From NCBI RefSeq assembly GCF_008831505.1, contig NZ_CP044507.1:2232001-2296000 (forward strand): a stretch of DNA of 64,000 bases. The letters are read 5' to 3'. Position 1 is the stretch's first letter, and each line of letters opens with the position of its first letter. The position numbers were made by a program, and so were the translations under genes. The DNA comes from Chryseobacterium sp. Lineage in GTDB: Bacteria > Bacteroidota > Bacteroidia > Flavobacteriales > Weeksellaceae. Under the pieces are notes generated by a model. That model searched no databases and was not told the origin of the DNA. It was given only the letters and a program-made list of their open reading frames with translations. Of the stretch, positions 47,815 through 55,344 are shown piece by piece.

Positions 47815-49227
47815 TTATATACGCTCCAGGAGGGCAATATTCTCTACATGGTGCGTCTGCGGGAACATATCTACCGGAAGGATCTTCACCAAACGGTACT
47901 GGTCTTTCATAAGGGCAAGGTCCCGGGCCTGGGTGGCCGAATTACAGCTTACGTAGACAATACGCTGAGGAGCAAGTTTCAGGATCTGCTCCACCACCTT
48001 CTGGTGCATACCGTCGCGCGGCGGGTCGGTAATAAGTACATCTGCCGGTGGATGGTTGGCCAGGAATTCATCATTAAAAATATCCTTCATATCTCCGCAG
48101 TAGAAGGTACAGTTGGAAAGCCCGTTCAGTTCCGCATGCTCCTTTGCCGCAGCAATAGCTTCGGGTACGGACTCAATGCCGATGACCTGTTTTGCATTGC
48201 GGGCCACGTACTGAGCAATGGTTCCGGTACCTGTGTAAAGGTCATACACTACTTCATGGCCCTGCAGGTCGGCAAATTCAAGAGTCTTGCGGTACAGCTC
48301 AAGCGCCTGGCGGTAATTGGTCTGGAAAAAGGATTTGGGCCCAATCTTGAACTTCAGGCCGTCCATTTCTTCCATTATAAAGCCGTCACCAAAGTAGGTT
48401 ATGACTTCCTGGTCATAAATGGAGTCATTCTGCTTACTGTTTATGGTATAAACCAAAGTTTTAATCTGGGGAAATTCCTTGAGCAAAAATTCGAAAAGCT
48501 TTTCGCGGTTTTCCTTTTCCTCACGGAAGAGCTGGAAAAGTACCATCCACTCCCCCATCGAGTTTTGGCGCAGCATCAAGGTCCGCAGGAAACCTTCCTG
48601 ACTTTTTACATCAAAAAAATCCAGACCGTTGACAGCGGCATAGTTGCGGACTGCCAACCGGATGTCGTTGGAAGGTGGTTCCTGAAGCCAGCATTCCTTC
48701 AGGTCCAGGATTTTGCTCCACATTCCGGGGATATGAAAGCCCAGGGCATCGCGGCTGCCGAAATTCTCTTCCGAACTTATTTCATACTGGGTAAGCCAGC
48801 GCGCATTGGAGAATGAAAACTCCATTTTGTTGCGGTAAAAATATTGCTCGGCGCTGCCCAGAATAGGCAGGGTTTCGAAATCTTCGAGCCCACCAATCCT
48901 TTTAATATGGTTAAAGACCTCATCCTGTTTAATGTCCAGTTGCTTCTCGTAGGACAGGTTCTGCCACTTGCACCCACCACATACGCCGAAATGAATACAC
49001 TTAGGCTCCACACGGAAAGGGGAAGGTTCCAGTATTTCTACGGTTTCGGCTTCAAAGTAGTTGGATTTCGCTTTTTTCACGCGCGCATTTACACGGTCGC
49101 CGGGAACTGCGCCCGACACGAGCACGGTTTTGCCCTCGGCGGTACGGCCTATGGCCACGCCTTTTGCACCGGCGGAAACAAGCTGAATATTTTCGAGTAT
49201 CTGATTTTTTCTTCTGTTTTTAGACAT
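47815..49227 (-). CDS. rlmD: 23S rRNA (uracil-C5)-methyltransferase RlmD
   Basis: RlmD methylates U1939 of 23S rRNA (E. coli numbering) using SAM and contains an iron-sulfur cluster. The 470-residue protein has a TRAM domain at the start, the cluster motif C-x-x-x-x-x-C-G-G-C-K-W-Q, a SAM site Y-D-L-Y-T-G-T-G-T-I and catalytic boxes D-P-P-R-D-G-M and Y-V-S-C-N (nucleophilic Cys). Family assignment is clear; which uracil is the target could differ from E. coli. It lies next to the island on its conserved side. Confidence 0.88.
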   Translation of the reverse strand: MSKNRRKNQILENIQLVSAGAKGVAIGRTAEGKTVLVSGAVPGDRVNARVKKAKSNYFEAETVEILEPSPFRVEPKCIHFGVCGGCKWQNLSYEKQLDIKQDEVFNHIKRIGGLEDFETLPILGSAEQYFYRNKMEFSFSNARWLTQYEISSEENFGSRDALGFHIPGMWSKILDLKECWLQEPPSNDIRLAVRNYAAVNGLDFFDVKSQEGFLRTLMLRQNSMGEWMVLFQLFREEKENREKLFEFLLKEFPQIKTLVYTINSKQNDSIYDQEVITYFGDGFIMEEMDGLKFKIGPKSFFQTNYRQALELYRKTLEFADLQGHEVVYDLYTGTGTIAQYVARNAKQVIGIESVPEAIAAAKEHAELNGLSNCTFYCGDMKDIFNDEFLANHPPADVLITDPPRDGMHQKVVEQILKLAPQRIVYVSCNSATQARDLALMKDQYRLVKILPVDMFPQTHHVENIALLERI

Positions 49228-49250
49228 GCAGCAAAAGTACGCTTTTGGAA

Positions 49251-49276
49251 TAAAAAAACCGCCGGGTGGCGGTTTG
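49251..49276 (-). terminator. Terminator between the integrase and rlmD
   Basis: On the minus strand AACCGCC, loop ACCC, GGCGGTT, then a T run. It isolates rlmD from integrase transcription. Confidence 0.85.
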
Positions 49277-49415
49277 GAATTATTTTGTAATGAAGATAAG
49301 TTATCACAAGTGTCTTTCTCTCATTCTTGGTAAGATTTACGGAGTACAAATCCGCAACAGCGGGTTTTATTACTTCTATACCCTATTGCTCCGAAGAACT
49401 CATGGTAAAAACGTG

Positions 49416-50429
49416 TCACAAATAGTCCAGCGGGCTTTTGATCTGCGCTTTGGAAAGGTCGGTAACGTGTGTATAGATTTGGGTGGTCTTCAGGGAACTG
49501 TGCCCCAGGAGATCCTGGATGAATCGGATGTCGGTGCCGGTTTCCAGCAGATGGGTGGCAAAGCTGTGGCGTAGCCCATGGATGCCTATTTTTTTCTTTA
49601 TTCCGGCTTTCTCCAGGGCTTTTTTAAAGACGGCCTGTACCGACCGCGCAGCATACGCAGCGCCCGCCTGCCCTTCAAAAAGGTAGACTTTGGGCCGGTA
49701 CTCCAGGTAGTAGTTCCGCATATCGGTAAGCAGGCTTTCAGGCAAAAGGGTCAGACGGTCTTTTTTGCCTTTTCCCTGTTCTATGCGCACCAGTTTTTGG
49801 CTGCTGTCAATGTCCGTAAGTTTAAGCGCCACGACCTCGCTTACGCGCAGCCCCATTCCGTAGCACACCTGCAGTATAAGCCGGTGCTTGGGGTTTTCTG
49901 TGACCTCAATAATTTTTCTTACTTCTGTTTTGGTGAGCATTTTTGGAAGGGCCTGCTTCTTTTTAGGCCGCGGTATGTCAATAAACATACGTTCACGGTG
50001 CAGTACCTGTTCGAAATAGAATTTCACAGCATTGATGCGGGTGTGAATTTCGCTTTCTGAAAGCTTAAGTTTCCCATGGCAGTAAAGGAAGTAGGCGCGC
50101 AGCCGCTCCGGGGTAAGGTCTTTCACAGGATGACTTTTGAGAACATAAAGCAGTTGAGCAAATGCGGTGCTGTAGGTGCGGGCGGTATTCAGGCTGTAAC
50201 CCTTAAGCAGAAGGTGCTCCTGGAAGCGTTTGTATTCCGGAAGATTGAGGAGATGAATTTGGGTGAGTACCGCTTTTCCGGTAATTTCCAGGGGCATATT
50301 GAACAGCTGGCGGTGGAAGCGGTTATCAGTCACATACCATTTTTTATTGGAGGCCGACCAGCGTGCCTTGGTGTGCGACCGCAGACAGGCAATCATTTCA
50401 GCGTTTTTTTCGAACTGGATCCAAATCAC
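49416..50429 (-). CDS. IntI-like tyrosine recombinase (integron integrase candidate)
   Basis: A 337-residue tyrosine recombinase. Catalytic residues are complete: Arg195 (G-M-G-L-R-V-S-E), Lys220 (G-K-G-K-K-D-R), His284/Arg287 (H-G-L-R-H-S-F), His310 (L-G-H-S-S-L) and Tyr319 (Q-I-Y-T-H). L-T-L-L-P-E-S-L and the C-terminal K-S-P-L-D-Y-L resemble integron integrases (S-P-L-D-x-L). However, the roughly 20-residue insertion between the Lys and the H-x-x-R box that defines IntI of mobile integrons is absent. The N-terminus (about 1-60) is an extra small domain before the SAM-like part. The start is GTG at 50429; an in-frame TGA lies six codons upstream and the first ATG is codon 11. It is divergent from the cassette-like genes, as in integrons. 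Confidence 0.85.
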   Translation of the reverse strand: MIWIQFEKNAEMIACLRSHTKARWSASNKKWYVTDNRFHRQLFNMPLEITGKAVLTQIHLLNLPEYKRFQEHLLLKGYSLNTARTYSTAFAQLLYVLKSHPVKDLTPERLRAYFLYCHGKLKLSESEIHTRINAVKFYFEQVLHRERMFIDIPRPKKKQALPKMLTKTEVRKIIEVTENPKHRLILQVCYGMGLRVSEVVALKLTDIDSSQKLVRIEQGKGKKDRLTLLPESLLTDMRNYYLEYRPKVYLFEGQAGAAYAARSVQAVFKKALEKAGIKKKIGIHGLRHSFATHLLETGTDIRFIQDLLGHSSLKTTQIYTHVTDLSKAQIKSPLDYL

Positions 50430-50840
50430 CTTTTTCCCATTGTGGGATCATTCTGAGAAATGATATCTTTTGTCTGAAAAGTCCATATATCCTATGCGCA
50501 TTCTGGATATGTTAAAATAAACTAAAAAACCGGTTTATTCAATGTTTACAATTTAAAATGCGCATTTCAAATGTACGCATAAAGTTGTAATAATCTGACG
50601 GTTATTACAAAACATTGAATTTATAACAAAAAACTTTACAGCATCAGATAATATACATATATTTACGTGATGTGCAAAAGTTTCCGCTCCGCTCCAACTT
50701 TTGCACATCGGAGCGCGGATTACATCCGCAGATGTGTTCAAGCGTTTTCGCTGCCGCAAAAACCTTCAACACATCTACAGATTAGCAAAATTCCCTCAGG
50801 AAAGCAAGCTTTCAGAGGAAACTTCGCCAATCCGCGCTCC
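50430..50840. other. attI-like region with nested inverted repeats
   Basis: A gene-free zone between the integrase start and the first cassette core. It holds perfect inverted repeats: ATTCAATGTTT (50537-50547) with 50610-50620; nested inside it TTGTAATAA (50585-50593) with 50602-50610; GATGTGCAAAAGTT (50669-50682) with 50696-50709; CGGAGCGCGGATT (50709-50721) with 50829-50841; and within that AGATGTGTT (50730-50738) with 50768-50776. The last arm touches the core GTTAGGC. ATGCGCAT-like words recur at about 50494 and 50557. This is where the integrase would be expected to bind. Confidence 0.5.
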
Positions 50841-50847
50841 GTTAGGC
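50841..50847 (+). other. Cassette-boundary core site GTTAGGC (attI/cassette junction)
   Basis: GTTAGGC fits the integron core GTTRRRY. The ten bases GTTAGGCGTA (50841-50850) are the exact reverse complement of TACGCCTAAC at 52658-52667, the relation expected between the two ends of one integrated gene cassette. Strand exchange would fall between the G and the first T. Confidence 0.6.
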
Positions 50848-50887
50848 GTAAGTTTATTGACAGCTAGCATTAAAGAAAATTAAGTTG

Positions 50888-50895
50888 TAACTTTG
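50888..50895 (+). promoter_or_regulatory. -7 promoter box of the ImmA/IrrE-PIN cassette
   Basis: TAACTTTG matches TAnnTTTG and is 25 bases before the likely TTG start. A -33 element at normal spacing is not clear. The cassette therefore seems to carry its own promoter. Confidence 0.5.
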
Positions 50896-50920
50896 CACCA
50901 TTAAATATTTATATAAATTC

Positions 50921-52078
50921 TTGAAAGTAGAACAAAACATAAAAAGACTTAATTACCTTCTATCTTTATTCAATATAACGATAGATGAGCTTCTTATGTT
51001 AATTAGTGAAGGTTTACAAAAGCCAATTACTAAAGAAGAAATTCTTACTGAAAATATAAAAGTAAGTCATTTAAAAAGAATTGATAAAGTTTTTAATAAG
51101 GGATTACATTTCTATTTGGACCCTAAATCTCCTGAAGTATCAAAAGATGCAAGTATATTTTTTAGAAAGACAAAATTTGATGCAGATTTAAATATTGGAG
51201 CAAAAAAAATAGTAAATCAATTTGAGGAATTTAAAATTTCTCTATCAGCAATTTCAAAATTAGCTGAAATAAACACAGATAGAGTTTTACCAATTTTCAA
51301 ACCTAGTGACAATCCTAAAAATATTGCTTTTGAAATTCGTAAAATATTATATCCTGAATTTCAAAACAATCTTAGAGATTTTTTAAAATCTTTGATTTCA
51401 AAATTTGCAGAAAAAAACATCTTAGTTTTTGAATTCATTGAAACTCATAATAAAAAAGAAAAAGCTAATATTGATGGTTTTTTCTTAAATCCTAACGTAA
51501 TTGTATTAAAAAGGCAACAAAGTTCTTTTAGACGTGAAATATTTACTCTTGCTCACGAATTAGGACATTACCTTTTAAATATTGAAGAAGTTGATAATCT
51601 AGATATCGCAGATTTGGCTAATCACAATTTATCAAAAATTGAAAAATGGTGTAATGATTTTGCATTCTATTTTATCGCAGGAGAATATGGAAATGTAATC
51701 GATAAACTTGAAAAAGCAAGTAGTTCTAATGATTATCATTTCGAGATTATTGAAGAAATTTCTAGGAATACTCATTTAAGTCAAATAGCAATATTCACAA
51801 GATTATTACTGAATAGTCAAATTTCACCTAGAGATTATAACAACGTTAAAGCTGACTTTGACGAACAGTTTAGAATAAATGAATTAGAGAAACAACAACA
51901 AAAAGAATTAGAGAAACAAAATGGAGTAAAACAACGAGGCTCTGTACCTAAACCAATAAATTCACCATTATTAATTTCTACTATTCAAACAGCTTTTTAT
52001 GAAGGTATAATTAATGAATATGATGTTTGTAAATCTTTAAAAATAACACCAGATAAATTAGATAAATATATTCAATGA
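50921..52078 (+). CDS. ImmA/IrrE-family metallopeptidase, candidate antitoxin partner
   Basis: A 385-residue cytoplasmic protein. The zinc motif is A-H-E-L-G-H-Y-L-L-N (His212, Glu213, His216) after R-R-E-I-F-T-L, the ImmA/IrrE (COG2856) arrangement. The N-terminal 130 residues are helical and might hold a DNA-binding or dimer domain. A Gln/Glu/Lys-rich stretch near residue 325 looks like a linker before a short C-terminal helical part. It starts with TTG at 50921; no ATG precedes it. Its TGA stop overlaps the ATG of the next gene (ATGA). It is strikingly AT-rich: one 60-base line holds 15 G+C, against 27 of 60 in a radA line. COG2856 proteins paired with PIN-type genes have been predicted as toxin-antitoxin systems. 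Confidence 0.8.
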   Translation: MKVEQNIKRLNYLLSLFNITIDELLMLISEGLQKPITKEEILTENIKVSHLKRIDKVFNKGLHFYLDPKSPEVSKDASIFFRKTKFDADLNIGAKKIVNQFEEFKISLSAISKLAEINTDRVLPIFKPSDNPKNIAFEIRKILYPEFQNNLRDFLKSLISKFAEKNILVFEFIETHNKKEKANIDGFFLNPNVIVLKRQQSSFRREIFTLAHELGHYLLNIEEVDNLDIADLANHNLSKIEKWCNDFAFYFIAGEYGNVIDKLEKASSSNDYHFEIIEEISRNTHLSQIAIFTRLLLNSQISPRDYNNVKADFDEQFRINELEKQQQKELEKQNGVKQRGSVPKPINSPLLISTIQTAFYEGIINEYDVCKSLKITPDKLDKYIQ

Positions 52079-52650
52079 AAGTAATAATAGACACTAACTC
52101 ACTTTTGTCGTTGGTACGTTATTACTTACCATTTGATAAAGATAAAATCTTATATAATTTTATTAAAAATAAAATACAATCGGGTGAAATTATTATCATT
52201 GATAAAGTTCATCAACAATGTAGCTTTATCTCAAAAGGAATTATTCTAAAAGAATTAGATTTTTTAGATGATAAGGATTTTAAAAAAGCATCAAAAATTC
52301 CCTACAACACAGAATTAACACTTGCTCCAAATACGAAAAAATTCTTTCATTTATTAAATTCAGTCTTTGTAAATTCTGTTGTTAAAAAAGCTAAGAATAT
52401 AACTGAAGTGGAATTTGAAACTTTAAAGACTTCCCATCTTAAAGACGCTGATATGAAACTTGTCTTACTAGCTTTAAATTTCAATACTGAAGAAGACGTT
52501 TACATAGTAACGGAAGAAACCTCCGAAAGCAATGATAACAAATTGTTTGTGAAGATCCCTGCAATGTGTAGAGAATTAGGACTTAAATGTATTACACTAC
52601 CAGCACTTATTAAGTTGTATCAAGACGACTTCGAACTACACTTTAAATAA
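52075..52650 (+). CDS. PIN-like (DUF4411-type) protein, candidate toxin
   Basis: A 191-residue protein. It begins M-K-V-I-I-D-T-N-S-L-L with Asp6 as the first PIN acidic residue; H-L-K-D-A-D-M-K-L-V (Asp124, Asp126) and a late V-T-E-E-T-S-E-S-N-D segment supply the others, in the order seen in PIN ribonucleases. PIN toxins cut RNA. Translation is coupled to the upstream ImmA/IrrE gene through a four-base ATGA overlap. The attC-like 5' core begins eight bases after its stop, so the pair fills one cassette. AT-rich like its partner. The DUF4411 name is a tentative match. Confidence 0.7.
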   Translation: MKVIIDTNSLLSLVRYYLPFDKDKILYNFIKNKIQSGEIIIIDKVHQQCSFISKGIILKELDFLDDKDFKKASKIPYNTELTLAPNTKKFFHLLNSVFVNSVVKKAKNITEVEFETLKTSHLKDADMKLVLLALNFNTEEDVYIVTEETSESNDNKLFVKIPAMCRELGLKCITLPALIKLYQDDFELHFK

Positions 52651-52657
52651 TAAAACC

Positions 52658-52708
52658 TACGCCTAACAAGGGTAGCTGTTGCACAACCCTCTTTTTCCGG
52701 CGTTAGGT
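52658..52708 (+). other. attC-like recombination site of the ImmA/IrrE-PIN cassette
   Basis: TACGCCTAAC at the left (fits RYYYAAC) and GTTAGGT at the right (52702-52708, fits GTTRRRY). CCTAAC pairs with GTTAGG, and inside AGGGT (52669-52673) pairs with ACCCT (52686-52690). The unpaired part is uneven (one base against eleven), as expected for the extrahelical bases of attC. The inner loop contains CTGTTGCACAAC, which is also the likely left end of the IS1182 element; the two readings conflict and cannot be resolved from this sequence alone. Confidence 0.55.
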
Positions 52709-52730
52709 TTCCAAATGCTATAAAAAACAG

Positions 52731-52757
52731 CCTCTTTTAAAGCGATTTAAAAGAGGT
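52731..52757 (-). terminator. Terminator-like hairpin inside the left IS end
   Basis: CCTCTTTTAAA and TTTAAAAGAGG pair perfectly around GCGA. It lies after the transposase stop and may protect against read-through from either side; T runs flank both ends. Confidence 0.55.
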
Positions 52758-52814
52758 TTTTGTTTTCAGCGGTAAAAGTTTTCCGGATTGTCGGATGGCT
52801 TAAATGGAAGCTGG

Positions 52815-54350
52815 TCAAGTCAGGGGAAAGCGGTTTCGCCAAAACCAAAACTTCCCTTTTGGAAGGTTCATGATTTGAGCATTTCGGTACGCTTTTCGGG
52901 TAATGAACTTCAGGTATTTTTTCAGATTGTAAGTGAGCGCAGCCATCAATACGTGTTTGTTGGCGTTTTTTATCCCTCGTGCATTCACTTTTTTCATGTT
53001 GTGGTGGTTGATGAGCGTTCCCAGAACCGGCTCTACTCGCGAACTTCGACGTTTGGTAAGGAAACGTGTGTAATTGGGATCGCGCCGCAGTTTTTCGTGC
53101 ATTTCATCGTACAGCGGTTTGTGGATGCTGTCTTCTATCTTCTTGAACTTCGTGACCTTGCCGCAACACTCCGCTCTCAGCGGGCATTCACTACAGGCGC
53201 GCTCGCTGCTGCGATAACTCTTCTTTCGGTAACCCTTGCTGTCGGTCAGGATTTTTTTGAAGGGTAAAATGGCATGGTTCCCGCCTTTTTGGGTGCAGCA
53301 GTAATAATCTTTTTCTTCACTTTCTCCTTTTACAAATTCAAACCCTTCCCGCTCGGGCTTGTATTGGCCGAAGTTGGGGATGTATGCGTTAATGCCTTTT
53401 TCCTTGCAATACTTCAAAGACTCACCACTGCTGTAGCCTGCATCTGCAAGCACTTCTTCGGTCTGCATACGGTTCAAAGACAGATTCTCAAGCGTCTGAT
53501 CCATTATTTCAGGAAAAATCACCGAATCTTTGCTGCCCGAAGTACTCGCGCAGGCGCCGGTAATTACATGATGCGCATCGTCCACAGCCAGCTGTCCGGA
53601 ATAATTTAACTGGCGTGCTTTACCGGGTTTTACCGAGATTTTCGCATCGGGATCGGTTGGGCTGTAATGGGTGTGGTTGCTCAGGTATTTGGGGCGGATG
53701 GTATTGCCGTCCTCGTCTTTTCTTTCGCTTCTATTGTTGCCGGGCATGCCTTTGTAGGCTTCTTCTTTCCAGGCGTGGTGCTGTTCTACGAGTTTCTTTC
53801 GGGTGGATGTGGTTTTAAATTCGCTGTTTTCTTCCAGCTCATCCACGAACGCCGAAGCATCCTCCAGAACTTCTTTTTCTACCAGGGAGTCCATGCTTGC
53901 ATTGGCTTTGATGAAGGCCGAGTCTACGGCCTGCCGTTTGCCCCGCACCATTCCTTTCTCCACACAAAGCGAAAGGACTTTCCTGAAGAGTTCCAGAAAA
54001 AGCTCCTCACCAAAAAGCTGCCGTGTACGGCTCAGCGTGGAATGCCAGGGAAGTTCCTCGTCCAGGTCATACCCCAGAAAGAGGCGCACATCCAGGCTGT
54101 TGCTGCAGTAGCGAAGCAAAGCCCGATCGCTCTTGATGTTGTTGAGATAGCCTACCAGCAGGATCTTAAAGAAAACCACGGGATCAATGCTGGCCTGACC
54201 TTCTTTCCCGTAATAGTTTCTGGTGGCTTTGTAGAGAAAATCCAAACCGAGTTCAGACTGGATTTTCCTGTAGAAATTATCTTCCGGCACCAAGGCGTCC
54301 AGACTGAGCTGATAGAAGATCTTCGGTGTGAATTTTTTCTTTCCCTGCAT
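52815..54350 (-). CDS. IS1182-family transposase
   Basis: A 511-residue DDE transposase. The DUF772-like N-terminal region (P-V-V-F-F-K-I-L-L-V-G-Y-L, then W-H-S-T-L-S-R-T-R) is followed by the catalytic part: A-V-D-S-A-F-I-K-A-N-A-S, L-A-V-D-D-A-H-H-V-I-T-G and V-L-A-D-A-G-Y-S-S-G-E. A cysteine cluster C-S-E-C-P-L-R-A-E-C lies near the end. Full length and uninterrupted, so it may be active. Its base composition is like the chromosome and unlike the AT-rich cassettes around it. Confidence 0.92.
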   Translation of the reverse strand: MQGKKKFTPKIFYQLSLDALVPEDNFYRKIQSELGLDFLYKATRNYYGKEGQASIDPVVFFKILLVGYLNNIKSDRALLRYCSNSLDVRLFLGYDLDEELPWHSTLSRTRQLFGEELFLELFRKVLSLCVEKGMVRGKRQAVDSAFIKANASMDSLVEKEVLEDASAFVDELEENSEFKTTSTRKKLVEQHHAWKEEAYKGMPGNNRSERKDEDGNTIRPKYLSNHTHYSPTDPDAKISVKPGKARQLNYSGQLAVDDAHHVITGACASTSGSKDSVIFPEIMDQTLENLSLNRMQTEEVLADAGYSSGESLKYCKEKGINAYIPNFGQYKPEREGFEFVKGESEEKDYYCCTQKGGNHAILPFKKILTDSKGYRKKSYRSSERACSECPLRAECCGKVTKFKKIEDSIHKPLYDEMHEKLRRDPNYTRFLTKRRSSRVEPVLGTLINHHNMKKVNARGIKNANKHVLMAALTYNLKKYLKFITRKAYRNAQIMNLPKGKFWFWRNRFPLT

Positions 54351-54610
54351 GACTAAAAATAGGAAAAATATTCTTTATACACAACTGTTATTCAGCTTTT
54401 TACAACAATACAATTGCGGTTCAAACTGCAGTCCACCCTTTTTAAGTATATTTGATTGACGTTGTGCAACAGGCACACGGGTTTTGCAACAGTGGGCGGA
54501 AAGTTATTAGTTCACGTTTTGTGCATCGGTTTAAATTTGTATTTTAGTTGAAGCTTTTGGCTTTGAAATGCCCGCAGTCGCCAAGCCCCGAAACGTTAAA
54601 AAAAAATAAC
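54351..54610. other. Right IS end and start of the second cassette-like unit
   Basis: Contains the IS upstream region up to GTTGTGCAACAG (54461-54472), then GTTATTAG at 54503-54510. Its first seven bases are complementary to TAATAAC at 55121-55127, so it could be the 5' boundary of a second cassette. A further inverted stretch GGCTT...AAGCC lies at about 54558-54586, just before the next gene. No gene here. Confidence 0.4.
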
Positions 54611-55108
54611 ATGCGAAAAAGAATTCTATTCATTTTATTCATTTTATTCACCACAAAAGTTTTGTATAGTCAGCAGTCTAATATTGTCAAAAATTATATT
54701 GATCCATCAAGTACAATAAACTTTAAAGAAAAAAATAACTGTATTGTTTCAAAAGATTTTCCAAACACTTTGGTTTGTCATAAAAAAGTGGATGACATTT
54801 CATATAAAGTATTTCTATCCTTAAGTTTGGATACGCTGAAAAAAATTAATGAAAATATCAAACCAAACGACAATGAAATTTATTACTTTTTTCAACAGAT
54901 GGAAAATCGTGATTATGATTTTGACAAAGAAGAGCGACCTAAAAGATTTATGGCATTTTCTATTCCAGATAAATTAAGAAAAGAGTTTAAACAGAAGAAA
55001 GTTTATGATTTAAATGTAATCGAAGTTTTAGAACATAAATTTTGGAATGTAAATGACTTCTCTGGAATGACAGCTTTTAAGTATTTAGAAGAGGAAATAG
55101 CAAAATAA
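54611..55108 (+). CDS. Secreted protein of unknown function (second cassette)
   Basis: A 165-residue protein starting M-R-K-R-I-L-F-I-L-F-I-L-F, with a signal peptide that probably ends at V-L-Y-S-Q. The mature part is rich in Lys, Asn and Asp, without a recognised motif; N-Y-I-D-P-S-S-T-I-N-F-K-E-K-N-N near its start and one Cys pair (N-C-I-V, V-C-H-K) are visible. AT-rich like the first cassette. The ATG at 54611 is chosen over a frame start at 54548, which would lack a signal peptide. It is followed 12 bases later by an attC-like hairpin. Function unknown. Confidence 0.65.
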   Translation: MRKRILFILFILFTTKVLYSQQSNIVKNYIDPSSTINFKEKNNCIVSKDFPNTLVCHKKVDDISYKVFLSLSLDTLKKINENIKPNDNEIYYFFQQMENRDYDFDKEERPKRFMAFSIPDKLRKEFKQKKVYDLNVIEVLEHKFWNVNDFSGMTAFKYLEEEIAK

Positions 55109-55120
55109 AAAAACTACGCA

Positions 55121-55174
55121 TAATAACTAGGCTTTCGTTGGGCTTGAAAAGCGAACAATGAAAGCCCGTTAAAT
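55121..55174 (+). other. attC-like hairpin after the second cassette gene
   Basis: TAATAAC at the left, then GGCTTTCGTT pairing with AAC..GAAAGCC (55130-55136 with 55160-55166), and GTTAAAT (fits GTTRRRY) at the right end. The left core departs from RYYYAAC. TAATAAC is complementary to GTTATTA at 54503, the suggested other end of this cassette. The upstream word CTACGC also precedes the first attC. Confidence 0.45.
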
Positions 55175-55234
55175 GGAACCTTCGGGAACTTTTTAGCCGT
55201 CTATGGATTTGTCGTTTTTGAGTTTAGAGATACG

Positions 55235-55264
55235 AAGCAGTTTTTTACAAGGACTGCTTTTTTT
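55235..55264 (+). terminator. Possible terminator at the right end of the island
   Basis: AAGCAGT and ACTGCTT pair around an 11-base loop, followed by T. Weak but well placed to end cassette transcripts. Confidence 0.5.
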
Positions 55265-55344
55265 ATGGCATCTTTTAAGCCGTTGGAAGTGGTTTTCTGC
55301 GGGTTTTCTTCGCTGCAAAACACAAATTCCCTTACCCACAAAGT

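Larger units (their letters stand above)
52676..54472 (-). mobile_element. IS1182-family insertion sequence (tentative ends)
   Basis: One transposase gene flanked by the 12-base inverted repeat CTGTTGCACAAC (52676-52687) and GTTGTGCAACAG (54461-54472). The implied length of 1797 bases fits the family. No target-site duplication is visible. Beyond the 12 bases the ends do not match, so the limits are provisional, and the left end would fall inside the attC-like site. Confidence 0.6.

Noticed and set aside
47848-48816. Plus-strand open frame of 322 codons
   Set aside because: Antisense shadow of rlmD; the rlmD motifs are complete on the other strand.
53667-54356. Plus-strand open frame of 229 codons inside the IS
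   Set aside because: Antisense to the intact transposase, with no features of its own.
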